Below are positions 26,842 through 35,619 of a DNA stretch of 64,000 bases, piece by piece. The stretch is from Methylopumilus universalis (lineage in GTDB: Bacteria; Pseudomonadota; Gammaproteobacteria; Burkholderiales; Methylophilaceae), in NCBI RefSeq assembly GCF_006363895.1, contig NZ_CP040953.1, one strand, 5' to 3'. Both the position numbers and the translations under genes were made by a program. The notes below the pieces were generated by a model. It worked only from the letters and a program-made list of their open reading frames with translations, ran no database searches and was not told the origin of the DNA. Every line of letters begins with the position of its first letter. The stretch's first letter is position 1.

Positions 26842-27820
26842 GTGACGCCACCTTGAGTGCTTCTAATTTTTTTAATGCTAAACCTTGGTCAATCACTGAT
26901 GCAGCTTTTGCAATACCTTCTTTTAAAGTTGAAGAAATACCACTGATATAAATAGCTGCTCCTGCGTTAAGAATTGTAATGTTGCGATGAGGACCTTGAC
27001 TGCCATTTAGAACGTCAAGCATCATAGCCTTTGATGCTTCCGCATTTTCCACTTGAATCGTTTTAAGATCTGCTACATCCAATCCAAAATCAGAAGGCTG
27101 AATAGTATAGGTTGTGATCGTTTTATTTTTTAACTCTGTAACAGTGGTTCGGCTTGATATTGAAATTTCATCCATCCCATCTTCACCATGCACCACCATG
27201 ACATGTTCACTGCCTAGTTTTGATAACACCTCTGCCATGGTTTGTGTGAGCGACTTATCGTAAACACCCAACACTTGACGCGTTGCCAATGCTGGATTTG
27301 CTAGAGGCCCTAAAACATTAAAAATGGTTCTGATGCCTAATTTTTTTCGAACCGGTGCTGCATATCGCATCGCTGGATGAAAGTTGGGTGCAAACATAAA
27401 AGCAATGCCAATCTCATTTACAAGCGATGCCACTTTGTCTGCTGTTAAATTGACATTCACACCTAAAACTTCTAATACATCAGCACTACCACATTTAGAT
27501 GATACTGAGCGGCCGCCATGTTTAGCCACTTTCACACCCGCACTTGCGGCTACAATCGCGCTCAAGGTAGATACATTAAATGTTTGAATGCCATCCCCTC
27601 CTGTGCCACAGGTATCGACTAAATGTGTTTTATCCTGAATCACTACTTGCTTTGAAAATTGACGCATCACGGTTGCTGCGTCAAAAATATTTTCTGCAGT
27701 CACACCTTTTTCATTTAAAGCTAAAACATAAGATTCAATAATGTCGTCACTTAGGACGCCTGACATTAAAGACTGCATAAAGTCTTTCACAGATAATTCT
27801 TTTGAGCCCATGTTAGCCAT
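26834..27820 (-). CDS. trpD: Anthranilate phosphoribosyltransferase
   Basis: This 328-residue enzyme transfers phosphoribosyl from PRPP to anthranilate. The PRPP loop DTCGTGGDGIQTFNVST, the KHGGRSVSSKCGSAD anthranilate site and the FAPNFHPAMRYAAPVRKKLGIRTIFN region are intact. It overlaps trpG (8 bases) and trpC (8 bases), implying coupled translation. It is not fused to trpG, unlike the enterobacterial protein. Confidence 0.96.
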   Translation of the reverse strand: MANMGSKELSVKDFMQSLMSGVLSDDIIESYVLALNEKGVTAENIFDAATVMRQFSKQVVIQDKTHLVDTCGTGGDGIQTFNVSTLSAIVAASAGVKVAKHGGRSVSSKCGSADVLEVLGVNVNLTADKVASLVNEIGIAFMFAPNFHPAMRYAAPVRKKLGIRTIFNVLGPLANPALATRQVLGVYDKSLTQTMAEVLSKLGSEHVMVVHGEDGMDEISISSRTTVTELKNKTITTYTIQPSDFGLDVADLKTIQVENAEASKAMMLDVLNGSQGPHRNITILNAGAAIYISGISSTLKEGIAKAASVIDQGLALKKLEALKVASHG

Positions 27821-28382
27821 ATGCTTTTAAAAAATTATTTAATAGATCGTGTCCATGTTCAGTGAGCACTGATTCAGGATGGAATTGAACGCCTTCGATC
27901 GGAAGTGTCTTATGTCGAACCCCCATAATTTCTTCATCATCGGTCCATGCCGTTACTTCTAAACAACTAGGTAATGTTGCACGCTCAATCACAAGGGAAT
28001 GATAACGTGTCGCTGTAAATGGATTTTTTAGGTCTTTAAATACCCCTTGATCTGTATGATGAATTTTTGAAGTTTTGCCATGCATCAATGTTTTAGCATG
28101 AATAATTTTTCCCCCAAATGCTTGGCCAATTGTTTGATGGCCTAAACAAACACCTAGAATGGGAATCTCCCCTTTGAATGTATTGACCACCTCTAAAGAA
28201 ACCCCTGCCTCATTGGGCGTGCATGGGCCAGGAGACAACACAATATACTGAGGATTCTTTTTTTTGATTTCATCAATCGTAATCTCATCATTGCGATACA
28301 CTTCAACTTCTTGTTTGAGCTCAGCTAAATACTGAACAAGGTTATAAGTAAATGAATCGTAGTTATCAATCATGAGTAACAT
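27813..28382 (-). CDS. trpG: Anthranilate synthase glutamine amidotransferase subunit
   Basis: This 189-residue class I glutaminase has the nucleophile Cys in LGVCLGHQTIGQAFGG, and the His-Glu pair in VQFHPESVLT, supplying ammonia to TrpE. In many bacteria with a single copy it also serves p-aminobenzoate synthesis (PabA), which cannot be decided here. It lies 3 bases after trpE. Confidence 0.95.
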   Translation of the reverse strand: MLLMIDNYDSFTYNLVQYLAELKQEVEVYRNDEITIDEIKKKNPQYIVLSPGPCTPNEAGVSLEVVNTFKGEIPILGVCLGHQTIGQAFGGKIIHAKTLMHGKTSKIHHTDQGVFKDLKNPFTATRYHSLVIERATLPSCLEVTAWTDDEEIMGVRHKTLPIEGVQFHPESVLTEHGHDLLNNFLKAYG

Positions 28383-28385
28383 AAT

Positions 28386-29858
28386 TTATTTTCCTGATTG
28401 CACAATTTCAGCGGCACGTAATACGGCTTTCGCTTTGTTTTGTGTTTCAACCCATTCGTTATGTGGAATAGAATCCGCCACAATACCTGCGCCCGCTTGT
28501 ACGTAAAGCATTTTATTTTTTATGACCCCTGTTCTAATGGCGATGGCCACATCCATATCACCATCAAAACCTAAATAACCTACAGCGCCGGCATAAATAC
28601 CGCGCTTACTCGGTTCTAGTTCATGAATAATTTCCATCGCACGCACTTTAGGCGCACCACTCACTGTGCCTGCTGGGAAAGTTGCTTTCAAAACATCCAT
28701 GGCATGCATATTGGGTTTTAATCTGCCTTCTACATTAGACACAATGTGCATGACATGTGAATAACGTTCAATGGTCATATTGTCCGTGACTTTCACAGAG
28801 CCAGATTGAGAGACACGTCCAATATCATTACGACCTAAATCCATGAGTTGCACATGTTCTGCACATTCTTTAGGGTCGGCTAATAATTCTTTTTCTAATT
28901 TCAAATCTTCTTCTTCAGTTTTGCCCCGAGGCCGCGTGCCTGCAATAGGTCTTACCGTCACTGTTTCATCTTCAAGTCTCACTAAAATTTCAGGGGACGC
29001 ACCCACCACATGATGATCATCCATATGGTAATAAAACATGTAGGGGGAGGGATTTAACGTTCGAAGCGATTCGTAAAGCGCTAATGGGGGAGCTTCAAAT
29101 TTTTGCGACATTCTTTGCGATAACACAACTTGCATAATGTCGCCTTCAAAAATATAAGACTTTGCTTTTTCAACAGCTTTTTTAAATGCTTCTTCGCCAA
29201 ACTCTGACTCTGCTTCTGTGAGATTTAATGTTTGAAGCGGCTCTATCTTAATTGACTGATGCAGTTGATCATAAAGTTTATCTAATCTTGCAACACCTAA
29301 AACATAAGCATCTTTAATAGACGGATCCGCATAGCTCACAATAAAAATCTTTTTTGCTACATTGTCGACCACAATAAGTTCATCAGATAGCATTAATAAA
29401 ATATCAGGCACACCTAACGTGTCTTTTGTTTTTTTATGTTTTAGTCGAGCTTCAATATATTGAATCGTCTCATACCCGAAATAACCCGCTAACCCCCCTG
29501 CAAATCGAGGTAACTCTAAATCGTGAGGCACTTTAAATTGGCTTAGATAATTTTGAATAAAATTGAGTGGATTTTGCGTGGTTTCTTTTTCAATGACTTT
29601 ATTCTGATCAATCACTTCAATCACATCTCCACGAATGACAATTCTTTTTTGAGAGGGGAGCCCAATAATTGAATAACGACCAAAGCGTTCGCCTCCTTCA
29701 ACCGATTCCAAAAGATATGAAAAGGGAAGATTAGCTAACTTCTGATAAATCGATAAAGGTGTTTCATGACCCACATCAAAAGATTTAACTAAAGGAATGA
29801 AGTTAAAACCTTCAGCCTTGTAGCTATTAAATTTGTCTGATGTGATTAAGGTGGTCAT
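28386..29858 (-). CDS. trpE: Anthranilate synthase component I
   Basis: This 490-residue chorismate-utilising enzyme has the feedback-site motif YLLESVEGGERFGRYS near the N-terminus and the catalytic region with IAGTRPRGKTEEED, GTVSGAPKVRAMEII and QAGAGIVADSIPHNEW. Tryptophan inhibition is therefore expected. The 38-base gap to rpe holds no leader peptide or attenuator-like hairpin, so regulation is probably not by classic attenuation. Confidence 0.97.
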   Translation of the reverse strand: MTTLITSDKFNSYKAEGFNFIPLVKSFDVGHETPLSIYQKLANLPFSYLLESVEGGERFGRYSIIGLPSQKRIVIRGDVIEVIDQNKVIEKETTQNPLNFIQNYLSQFKVPHDLELPRFAGGLAGYFGYETIQYIEARLKHKKTKDTLGVPDILLMLSDELIVVDNVAKKIFIVSYADPSIKDAYVLGVARLDKLYDQLHQSIKIEPLQTLNLTEAESEFGEEAFKKAVEKAKSYIFEGDIMQVVLSQRMSQKFEAPPLALYESLRTLNPSPYMFYYHMDDHHVVGASPEILVRLEDETVTVRPIAGTRPRGKTEEEDLKLEKELLADPKECAEHVQLMDLGRNDIGRVSQSGSVKVTDNMTIERYSHVMHIVSNVEGRLKPNMHAMDVLKATFPAGTVSGAPKVRAMEIIHELEPSKRGIYAGAVGYLGFDGDMDVAIAIRTGVIKNKMLYVQAGAGIVADSIPHNEWVETQNKAKAVLRAAEIVQSGK

Positions 29859-29896
29859 GATAGAAACGCACGAACATTTGTTAGTGCGTTTTTAAA

Positions 29897-30595
29897 TTAA
29901 ACAGTTGCGAGTGATGCGCGTAATGATTTCACCACAGTATCGTAACGATTAGGGTCAGTATCTTTACCAGCACCAAAAATAGCAGAGCCTGCAACAAAAG
30001 TATCAGCCCCAGCTTTTGCAATTTCTGCGATGTTATTAGCGTTCACGCCTCCATCAACTTCTAACCAAATTTGACGACCTGTTTTTTCATAATAGGCATC
30101 AATTTTTTGACGTGCGATTCTAAGCTTATTAAGTGTTTCAGGAATGAATTTTTGACCGCCGAACCCTGGATTCACAGACATTAAAAGTATCATATCGATT
30201 TTATCCATCACGTGATCAAGGTAATCAAGTGGGGTCGCTGGATTAAACACTAATCCTGATTTGCATCCTGAGTCGCGCACCAATGAAAGACTTCGATCAA
30301 TATGCTCCGAGCCTTCAGGATGGAAAGTAATGATATTAGCCCCTGCTTTTGCAAAGTCAGGAATAATGCGGTCTACCGGTTTTACCATCAAATGCACATC
30401 AATAATGGCATCCGTAACTGGACGAATGGCTTCGCAAACTAAAGGGCCAATCGTTAAATTAGGTACGTAATGATTGTCCATCACATCAAAGTGAACGATA
30501 TCAGTTCCTGATTTAATGACGTCGGCAATTTCTTGGCCAAGTTTCGCGAAATTCGCTGAAAGAATACTGGGGGCAATTCTAAATGTTTTATCCAT
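29897..30595 (-). CDS. rpe: Ribulose-phosphate 3-epimerase
   Basis: This 232-residue TIM barrel interconverts ribulose 5-phosphate and xylulose 5-phosphate. Metal ligands H35, D37 (VHFDVMDNHYVPN), H68 (DVHLM) and the Asp of LEVDGGVN are visible. It heads the rpe-trpEGDC-hemB series. Proteobacteria often place gph (phosphoglycolate phosphatase) between rpe and trpE; it is absent here. In a RuMP-cycle methylotroph the enzyme would serve formaldehyde assimilation as well as the pentose phosphate pathway. Confidence 0.96.
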   Translation of the reverse strand: MDKTFRIAPSILSANFAKLGQEIADVIKSGTDIVHFDVMDNHYVPNLTIGPLVCEAIRPVTDAIIDVHLMVKPVDRIIPDFAKAGANIITFHPEGSEHIDRSLSLVRDSGCKSGLVFNPATPLDYLDHVMDKIDMILLMSVNPGFGGQKFIPETLNKLRIARQKIDAYYEKTGRQIWLEVDGGVNANNIAEIAKAGADTFVAGSAIFGAGKDTDPNRYDTVVKSLRASLATV

Positions 30596-30634
30596 ATTTC
30601 TAGTGATCCCAAATGAAAGTTGAGTGAGATATTG

Positions 30635-30650
30635 TAAAATAGCTATTTTA
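30635..30650. promoter_or_regulatory. 16-base palindrome between divergent rpe and hemA
   Basis: TAAAATAGCTATTTTA is a perfect inverted repeat near the middle of the 101-base gap between the two divergent genes. It could be an operator or simply overlapping AT-rich -10 elements read in both directions. No regulator is assignable. Confidence 0.4.
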
Positions 30651-30696
30651 ACTCTTAAATGGCGTGAAGCTAAAGCGTCGGATTAAGAATATTCAC

Positions 30697-31941
30697 ATGC
30701 AGCTTTATACCGTAGGCATTAACCACACCACAGCCCCCATTGCGATCCGCGAAAAAGTCGCTTTTGATCCCGATCATTTAAGCCAAGCCTTACTTGACCT
30801 CATGGATCATAAAGTGAGCGAAGCAGCTATTTTATCTACCTGCAACCGCAGTGAAATCTACGCCAAAGCTCGCGACCCTAAAATCATCATCGATTGGCTT
30901 TGTAAATATCACGGTATCAAATTAAAAATCATTGAATCCCATCTTTATGTCTATGAAAACCAAGAAGCCATTCAACATGCATTTCGTGTGGCTTCAGGTT
31001 TAGATAGCATGGTGTTAGGTGAGCCACAAATTTTAGGCCAAATGAAGCAAGCCATTAAAACCGCTGAAAATACCGGTTCGTTAGGCGTTCTCCTCAATAA
31101 GCTTTTTCAAAAAACATTCTCGGTAGCTAAAGAAGTCCGAACCAAAACAGATATCGGTATGAGCTCAATTTCTATGGCAGCCGCATCTATCAAGCTTGCA
31201 GAAAGTATTTTTGGAGATTTAAAAACCTCAAAAGTACTTCTGATTGGTGCAGGTGAAATGATTGAACTTTGCGCTGAGCATATTAAAAATAGACGTCCTA
31301 AATCCATGACGGTCGCGAATCGGTCTCTTGATCGAGGCTTGGCTTTAGCTAAAAAAATTAAGGGTGATGCCTGTCTTATTTCTGAACTCTATGATCGTCT
31401 TCATGAGTTCGATATTGTTTTAAGCTCTACTGCAAGCCAATTACCTATTGTTGGCTTAGGTATGGTGGAGCGCGCTCTTAAAACAAGACGAAATCGCCCT
31501 ATGTTTATGGTTGATCTTGCGGTGCCCCGTGATATTGAACCTGAGGTAGGGGAGCTTAGTGATGTTTATCTTTATACCGTCGATGATTTATCTCACCTCA
31601 TTGAAGAAGGCTTAACCAATCGCCAGTCTGCAGCCATTGAAGCTCAAAAAATGATTGATCATCACGTAAAAGATTTCACGCAGTGGTTTAAAACGCGTAC
31701 TATCGTGCCTACGATTAAAGCGCTTCGTGACCATGCTGAAAGTTATCGCATCACTGAACTTAAAAAAGCACAAAAACTTCTAAAACAAGGCATGAAGCCA
31801 GAAGAAGTTTTAGACGTGCTAAGTAAGGCTTTAGCCAATAAGTTTGTTCATCACCCAAGCCAGGCCCTGAACCAAGCTAAAGGCGAGGAACATGAGCTGC
31901 TCACCAAAACATTAAAGAAAATTTACCCACTTAAAGATTAA
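30697..31941 (+). CDS. hemA: Glutamyl-tRNA reductase
   Basis: This 414-residue enzyme reduces Glu-tRNA to glutamate-1-semialdehyde, the first step of C5-pathway heme synthesis. The start MQLYTVGINHTTAPIAIREKVAF is the family consensus; a GTG 33 bases upstream (30664) adds 11 unlikely residues. Catalytic C49 lies in ILSTCNRSEIYA, and the LDSMVLGEPQILGQMK and Rossmann LIGAGEMIE motifs are present. It starts a hemA-prfA-prmC operon. Confidence 0.97.
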   Translation: MQLYTVGINHTTAPIAIREKVAFDPDHLSQALLDLMDHKVSEAAILSTCNRSEIYAKARDPKIIIDWLCKYHGIKLKIIESHLYVYENQEAIQHAFRVASGLDSMVLGEPQILGQMKQAIKTAENTGSLGVLLNKLFQKTFSVAKEVRTKTDIGMSSISMAAASIKLAESIFGDLKTSKVLLIGAGEMIELCAEHIKNRRPKSMTVANRSLDRGLALAKKIKGDACLISELYDRLHEFDIVLSSTASQLPIVGLGMVERALKTRRNRPMFMVDLAVPRDIEPEVGELSDVYLYTVDDLSHLIEEGLTNRQSAAIEAQKMIDHHVKDFTQWFKTRTIVPTIKALRDHAESYRITELKKAQKLLKQGMKPEEVLDVLSKALANKFVHHPSQALNQAKGEEHELLTKTLKKIYPLKD

Positions 31942-31946
31942 ATGCC

Positions 31947-33026
31947 ATGAAGCCTTCCATGCAAAAAAAATTAGCAGCATTAAGTGATCGCATTCAGGAG
32001 CTTAATACCTTATTAAGTTCTGAAACGATTACCAATGACATGGATCATTATCGGAAAATCACGAAAGAGCATTCAGATATCACACCTATAGTAGATGAAT
32101 ATCATGCCTACAAAAAAAATGAAGATAATTTAAATGAAGCACAAAGTATGCTGTCTGATCCTGAGATGAAAGAATTTGCCCAAGAAGAAATTGAGCAATG
32201 CAAATTAAAACTTGTCACGATTGAAGATAACTTACAAAAATTATTACTACCAAAAGACCCAAGTGATGAAAAAAATATTTTCTTAGAAATTCGTGCTGGC
32301 ACTGGTGGTGACGAATCGGCTTTATTCGCAGGTGATTTATTCAGGATGTATTCAAGATATACGGAACGCCAGGGTTGGAAAATGGAAATTGTCTCGTCGA
32401 GCGAATCTGAAGTCGGTGGTTACAAAGAAATTATCATGAAAATAATTGGGCAGGGGGCTTATTCAAAGTTGAAATTTGAATCAGGCGGGCACCGTGTGCA
32501 ACGTGTGCCTGATACAGAAACACAAGGTCGTATTCATACCTCGGCTTGCACGGTTGCCGTATTACCTGAAGCCGATGAAATTAGTGATGTCATCATTAAT
32601 CCAGCCGAAATTAGACTAGATACCTATCGTGCATCAGGTGCAGGTGGTCAACATATTAATAAAACCGATTCAGCTGTTCGCATTACACACTTACCTACTG
32701 GGATTGTGGTGGAATGCCAAGACGACAGGTCACAGCATCGAAATAAAGCGCAAGCCATGAGTGTTTTAGCAGCGCGTATTCGTGATGCACAAATTCGCGA
32801 ACAACAATCTAAATTAGCATCGGATCGTAGATCTCTTATCGGGAGTGGTGATAGAAGCGAACGTATTCGCACCTACAATTATCCTCAAGGTCGCATTACC
32901 GATCATCGAATTAATTTAACGCTTTATAAAATAGAAGCCATTACGGATGGTGATATGGAAGAGCTTATTAATGCATTATCGAATGAGCATCAGGCTGATC
33001 TTCTTGCAGGCTTTGCAGAGGATTAA
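31947..33026 (+). CDS. prfA: Peptide chain release factor 1
   Basis: This 359-residue factor releases peptides at UAA and UAG. The stop-codon-reading tripeptide is PDT (188-190) in the PxT position, and the catalytic GGQ is at 233-235 (SGAGGQHINKTDSAVR). It is 5 bases after hemA and 3 bases before prmC, the methyltransferase that modifies its GGQ glutamine, as in many proteobacteria. Confidence 0.98.
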   Translation: MKPSMQKKLAALSDRIQELNTLLSSETITNDMDHYRKITKEHSDITPIVDEYHAYKKNEDNLNEAQSMLSDPEMKEFAQEEIEQCKLKLVTIEDNLQKLLLPKDPSDEKNIFLEIRAGTGGDESALFAGDLFRMYSRYTERQGWKMEIVSSSESEVGGYKEIIMKIIGQGAYSKLKFESGGHRVQRVPDTETQGRIHTSACTVAVLPEADEISDVIINPAEIRLDTYRASGAGGQHINKTDSAVRITHLPTGIVVECQDDRSQHRNKAQAMSVLAARIRDAQIREQQSKLASDRRSLIGSGDRSERIRTYNYPQGRITDHRINLTLYKIEAITDGDMEELINALSNEHQADLLAGFAED

Positions 33027-33029
33027 AAT

Positions 33030-33884
33030 GTGGCGACCATTCGCGACACATTAAAAAATATTCAAAGCAAACTTTATCAAGGCATAGGCTTCTCATCAGA
33101 TGAAGCAAAACTTGAAGCCCGTTTTATTCTAGAGCATGTCTTAAAGATCACTCAAAAAGAAATCATCCAACAAAGTGATCTTCACATTGATACAGATAAT
33201 CAGACTGAAATTGAATACATCACTGAAAAAAGAATAGCTGGCACCCCACTTCCTTATCTTCTAGGTGAGTGGTCTTTTTATGGAAGAACGTTTAAAGTGA
33301 ATCCTCATGTACTGATTCCAAGAGCCGACACAGAAATACTTATTGAAAAAGCGCTCTCAAAAATAAATGTGCGCGATCGTTATGAAGTCTTGGATCTAGG
33401 ATGCGGCACCGGGATTATCGGTATCACGATTGCTCTTGAAAGGCCCCTTTCAAAGGTGACACTCATTGATCAATCTGAACATGCCATCCAAAATACAAAA
33501 GAAAATCAAACGTTTTATCAAGTCACTAATACCATGATTCAAAAAAGTGATTGGTTTAGTGCGCTAGATCAAATAAGATTTGATGTCATCCTAAGTAATC
33601 CTCCTTATTTAGAAGATAATGATCCTCACCTATCACAGGGCTTAGAAGAAGAGCCTCTCGATGCTCTCGTTTCAGGTCCAACTGGAATAGAAGCCATACA
33701 ATATATTATTGAAAACGCTAAAAACCATATCAAACCATCAGGCTGGCTTTTTATTGAGCATGGCTACAATCAAGCAATGATATTAAAAGATTTATTTGAA
33801 AAAAATGGCTATCAGCATATTGAAAATGCCAATGATATTCATGGTATTCATCGTGTTACTTTCGCGCAATATTCAATAGTATAA
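33030..33884 (+). CDS. prmC: Release factor glutamine methyltransferase
   Basis: This 284-residue SAM-dependent enzyme methylates the GGQ glutamine of release factors. It has the N-terminal helical domain, the SAM motif VLDLGCGTGIIGI (about 120-132) and the NPPY catalytic motif (190-193). Translation uses GTG at 33030; an overlapping ATG four bases earlier is out of frame. Confidence 0.96.
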   Translation: MATIRDTLKNIQSKLYQGIGFSSDEAKLEARFILEHVLKITQKEIIQQSDLHIDTDNQTEIEYITEKRIAGTPLPYLLGEWSFYGRTFKVNPHVLIPRADTEILIEKALSKINVRDRYEVLDLGCGTGIIGITIALERPLSKVTLIDQSEHAIQNTKENQTFYQVTNTMIQKSDWFSALDQIRFDVILSNPPYLEDNDPHLSQGLEEEPLDALVSGPTGIEAIQYIIENAKNHIKPSGWLFIEHGYNQAMILKDLFEKNGYQHIENANDIHGIHRVTFAQYSIV

Positions 33885-33892
33885 TCTTCAAC

Positions 33893-35026
33893 ATGAGTGA
33901 AAAAAATTCAGTGGGTCTTGTTAAAGCAAAGCTAGCAAAAATTACAACGCCACTTAAGTTAACGAGCGGCAAAAAATTACCGAGCTATGAACTCGCCTAT
34001 GAAACGTACGGCAAATTAAACGCTAAAAAAAATAATGCAGTACTTGTATGTCATGCACTTTCAGGAAATCATCATGTCGCAGGACGTTATAAAAAAGACG
34101 ATAAATATTCTGGTTGGTGGGATAACCTGATTGGCCCTGGAAGGCCTCTTGATACTGATCGCTTCTTTGTCATCGGTGTAAATAATTTAGGTGGCTGCCA
34201 CGGATCAAGTGGTTCTATGAGCATTAACCCTAAAACAAAAAAACGATGGGGTTCTGATTTTCCGATTGTGACTGTGGAAGACTGGGTAAATACACAAGCA
34301 GCCCTCCTAGATGAATTAGGTATTGATAGTTTGGCAGGTGTCATTGGCGGAAGTTTGGGTGGTATGCAAGCCATTCAATGGACGCTTTCATATCCAAAGC
34401 GTGTGCGTCATGCGATTGTGATTGCCGCAGCCCCAAACTTAACCGCACAAAATGTTGCTTTTAATGAAGTTGCAAGACAAGCGATTATTACTGATCCTGA
34501 TTTTTATAATGGGGACTATTATCGATTTAAAAAGAAACCCAAACGAGGTCTCCGTATTGCAAGAATGTTAGGCCATATTACTTATCTATCGGATGATGCC
34601 ATGGGCATGAAGTTTGGTCGCAAACTCAAAAATAAAAATATTGAATATTCTTTTGATGTGAATTTTGAAATGGAATCTTATTTACATCATCAAGGTGATA
34701 AATTCGCTGAAGAATTTGATGCGAATACTTATTTAAGAATGACGCGAGCATTAGATTATTTTGATCCTGCAAAAGATTACCAAGGTAATTTATCTAAAGC
34801 ATTTAAAAAAGTAGAGGCTGAATTTTTAGTAGTTTCATTTACGAGTGATTGGCGATTTTCTCCTCAGCGCTCTAAAGAAATTGTGAAGGCACTTTTGGAT
34901 AATGAATTGACTGTGAGTTATGCTGAAGTCACGGCAAGGCATGGTCATGATGCATTTTTGATGTCTGATCCTCATTATCACGGCATACTCTCTACTTATT
35001 TCAAAAAGATTGCGAATCAATTATGA
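33893..35026 (+). CDS. metX: Homoserine O-acyltransferase (MetX)
   Basis: This 377-residue alpha/beta hydrolase acylates homoserine for methionine synthesis. The nucleophile S154 lies in GGSLGGMQA, with the catalytic Asp in SFTSDWRFSP and His in ARHGHDAFL. Betaproteobacterial MetX enzymes paired with MetW may use succinyl- rather than acetyl-CoA, and the sequence alone does not settle this. It overlaps metW by 4 bases. Confidence 0.95.
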   Translation: MSEKNSVGLVKAKLAKITTPLKLTSGKKLPSYELAYETYGKLNAKKNNAVLVCHALSGNHHVAGRYKKDDKYSGWWDNLIGPGRPLDTDRFFVIGVNNLGGCHGSSGSMSINPKTKKRWGSDFPIVTVEDWVNTQAALLDELGIDSLAGVIGGSLGGMQAIQWTLSYPKRVRHAIVIAAAPNLTAQNVAFNEVARQAIITDPDFYNGDYYRFKKKPKRGLRIARMLGHITYLSDDAMGMKFGRKLKNKNIEYSFDVNFEMESYLHHQGDKFAEEFDANTYLRMTRALDYFDPAKDYQGNLSKAFKKVEAEFLVVSFTSDWRFSPQRSKEIVKALLDNELTVSYAEVTARHGHDAFLMSDPHYHGILSTYFKKIANQL

Positions 35027-35613
35027 GCGCACAATTTAGACAAGACTTTGCCGTCATTGCCAATTGGATTCCATTCGGCGCCAAAGTACTCGACTTAGGT
35101 TGTGAAGACGGCTCCCTTTTAAAATTCTTAGAAGGTTCTTTAGAAGTAAAAGGGTATGGTATTGAAAAAGATGATGCACATTGGCTTAACACTTTAAAAC
35201 AAGGTATCAATGTCATTCAGATGGATTTGGAATCAGGACTATCAGGTTTTGAATCTCAATCATTTGATGTGGTTGTCTTATCTCAAACATTACAAGCGAT
35301 GCGTAATACAGAAAAAATTGTGCATGAAATGTTACGCGTAGGTAAAGAAGTGATCGTGACCTTTCCTAATTTTGGTTATTGGCGTCATCGAATACAGCTC
35401 ATTCAAGGTCAAATGCCTGTCTCTAAATCATTGCCTTACGAATGGTATAACACACCTAATATTCACTTATGCACAATCAAAGACTTTGATGATTTTTGTG
35501 CTAAAAATAAAATTGGTATTAAAGAGCGTCTAATTCTTACGCACGGTAAGCCCATTCATGTGATGCCGAATCTCATGGGTGCATTAGCGATGTATCGCCT
35601 CGTTTCCAAATAA
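35023..35613 (+). CDS. metW: Methionine biosynthesis protein MetW
   Basis: This 196-residue class I methyltransferase-fold protein begins with the SAM-like motif VLDLGCEDGSLLKFLE and has VVLSQTLQAMRN and TFPNFGYWRHRIQL, all typical of MetW. MetW works with MetX in homoserine acylation. It overlaps metX (ATGA) and is followed by an AmpG-type transporter 6 bases on. Confidence 0.94.
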   Translation: MSAQFRQDFAVIANWIPFGAKVLDLGCEDGSLLKFLEGSLEVKGYGIEKDDAHWLNTLKQGINVIQMDLESGLSGFESQSFDVVVLSQTLQAMRNTEKIVHEMLRVGKEVIVTFPNFGYWRHRIQLIQGQMPVSKSLPYEWYNTPNIHLCTIKDFDDFCAKNKIGIKERLILTHGKPIHVMPNLMGALAMYRLVSK

Positions 35614-35619
35614 CGTTTG

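Noticed and set aside
29859..29896. Possible trp leader/attenuator
   Set aside because: The gap is only 38 bases, with no Trp-rich short frame and no alternative hairpins.
30664..30696. GTG-initiated longer HemA
   Set aside because: The extra 11 residues precede a perfect family start (MQLYTVGINHT).
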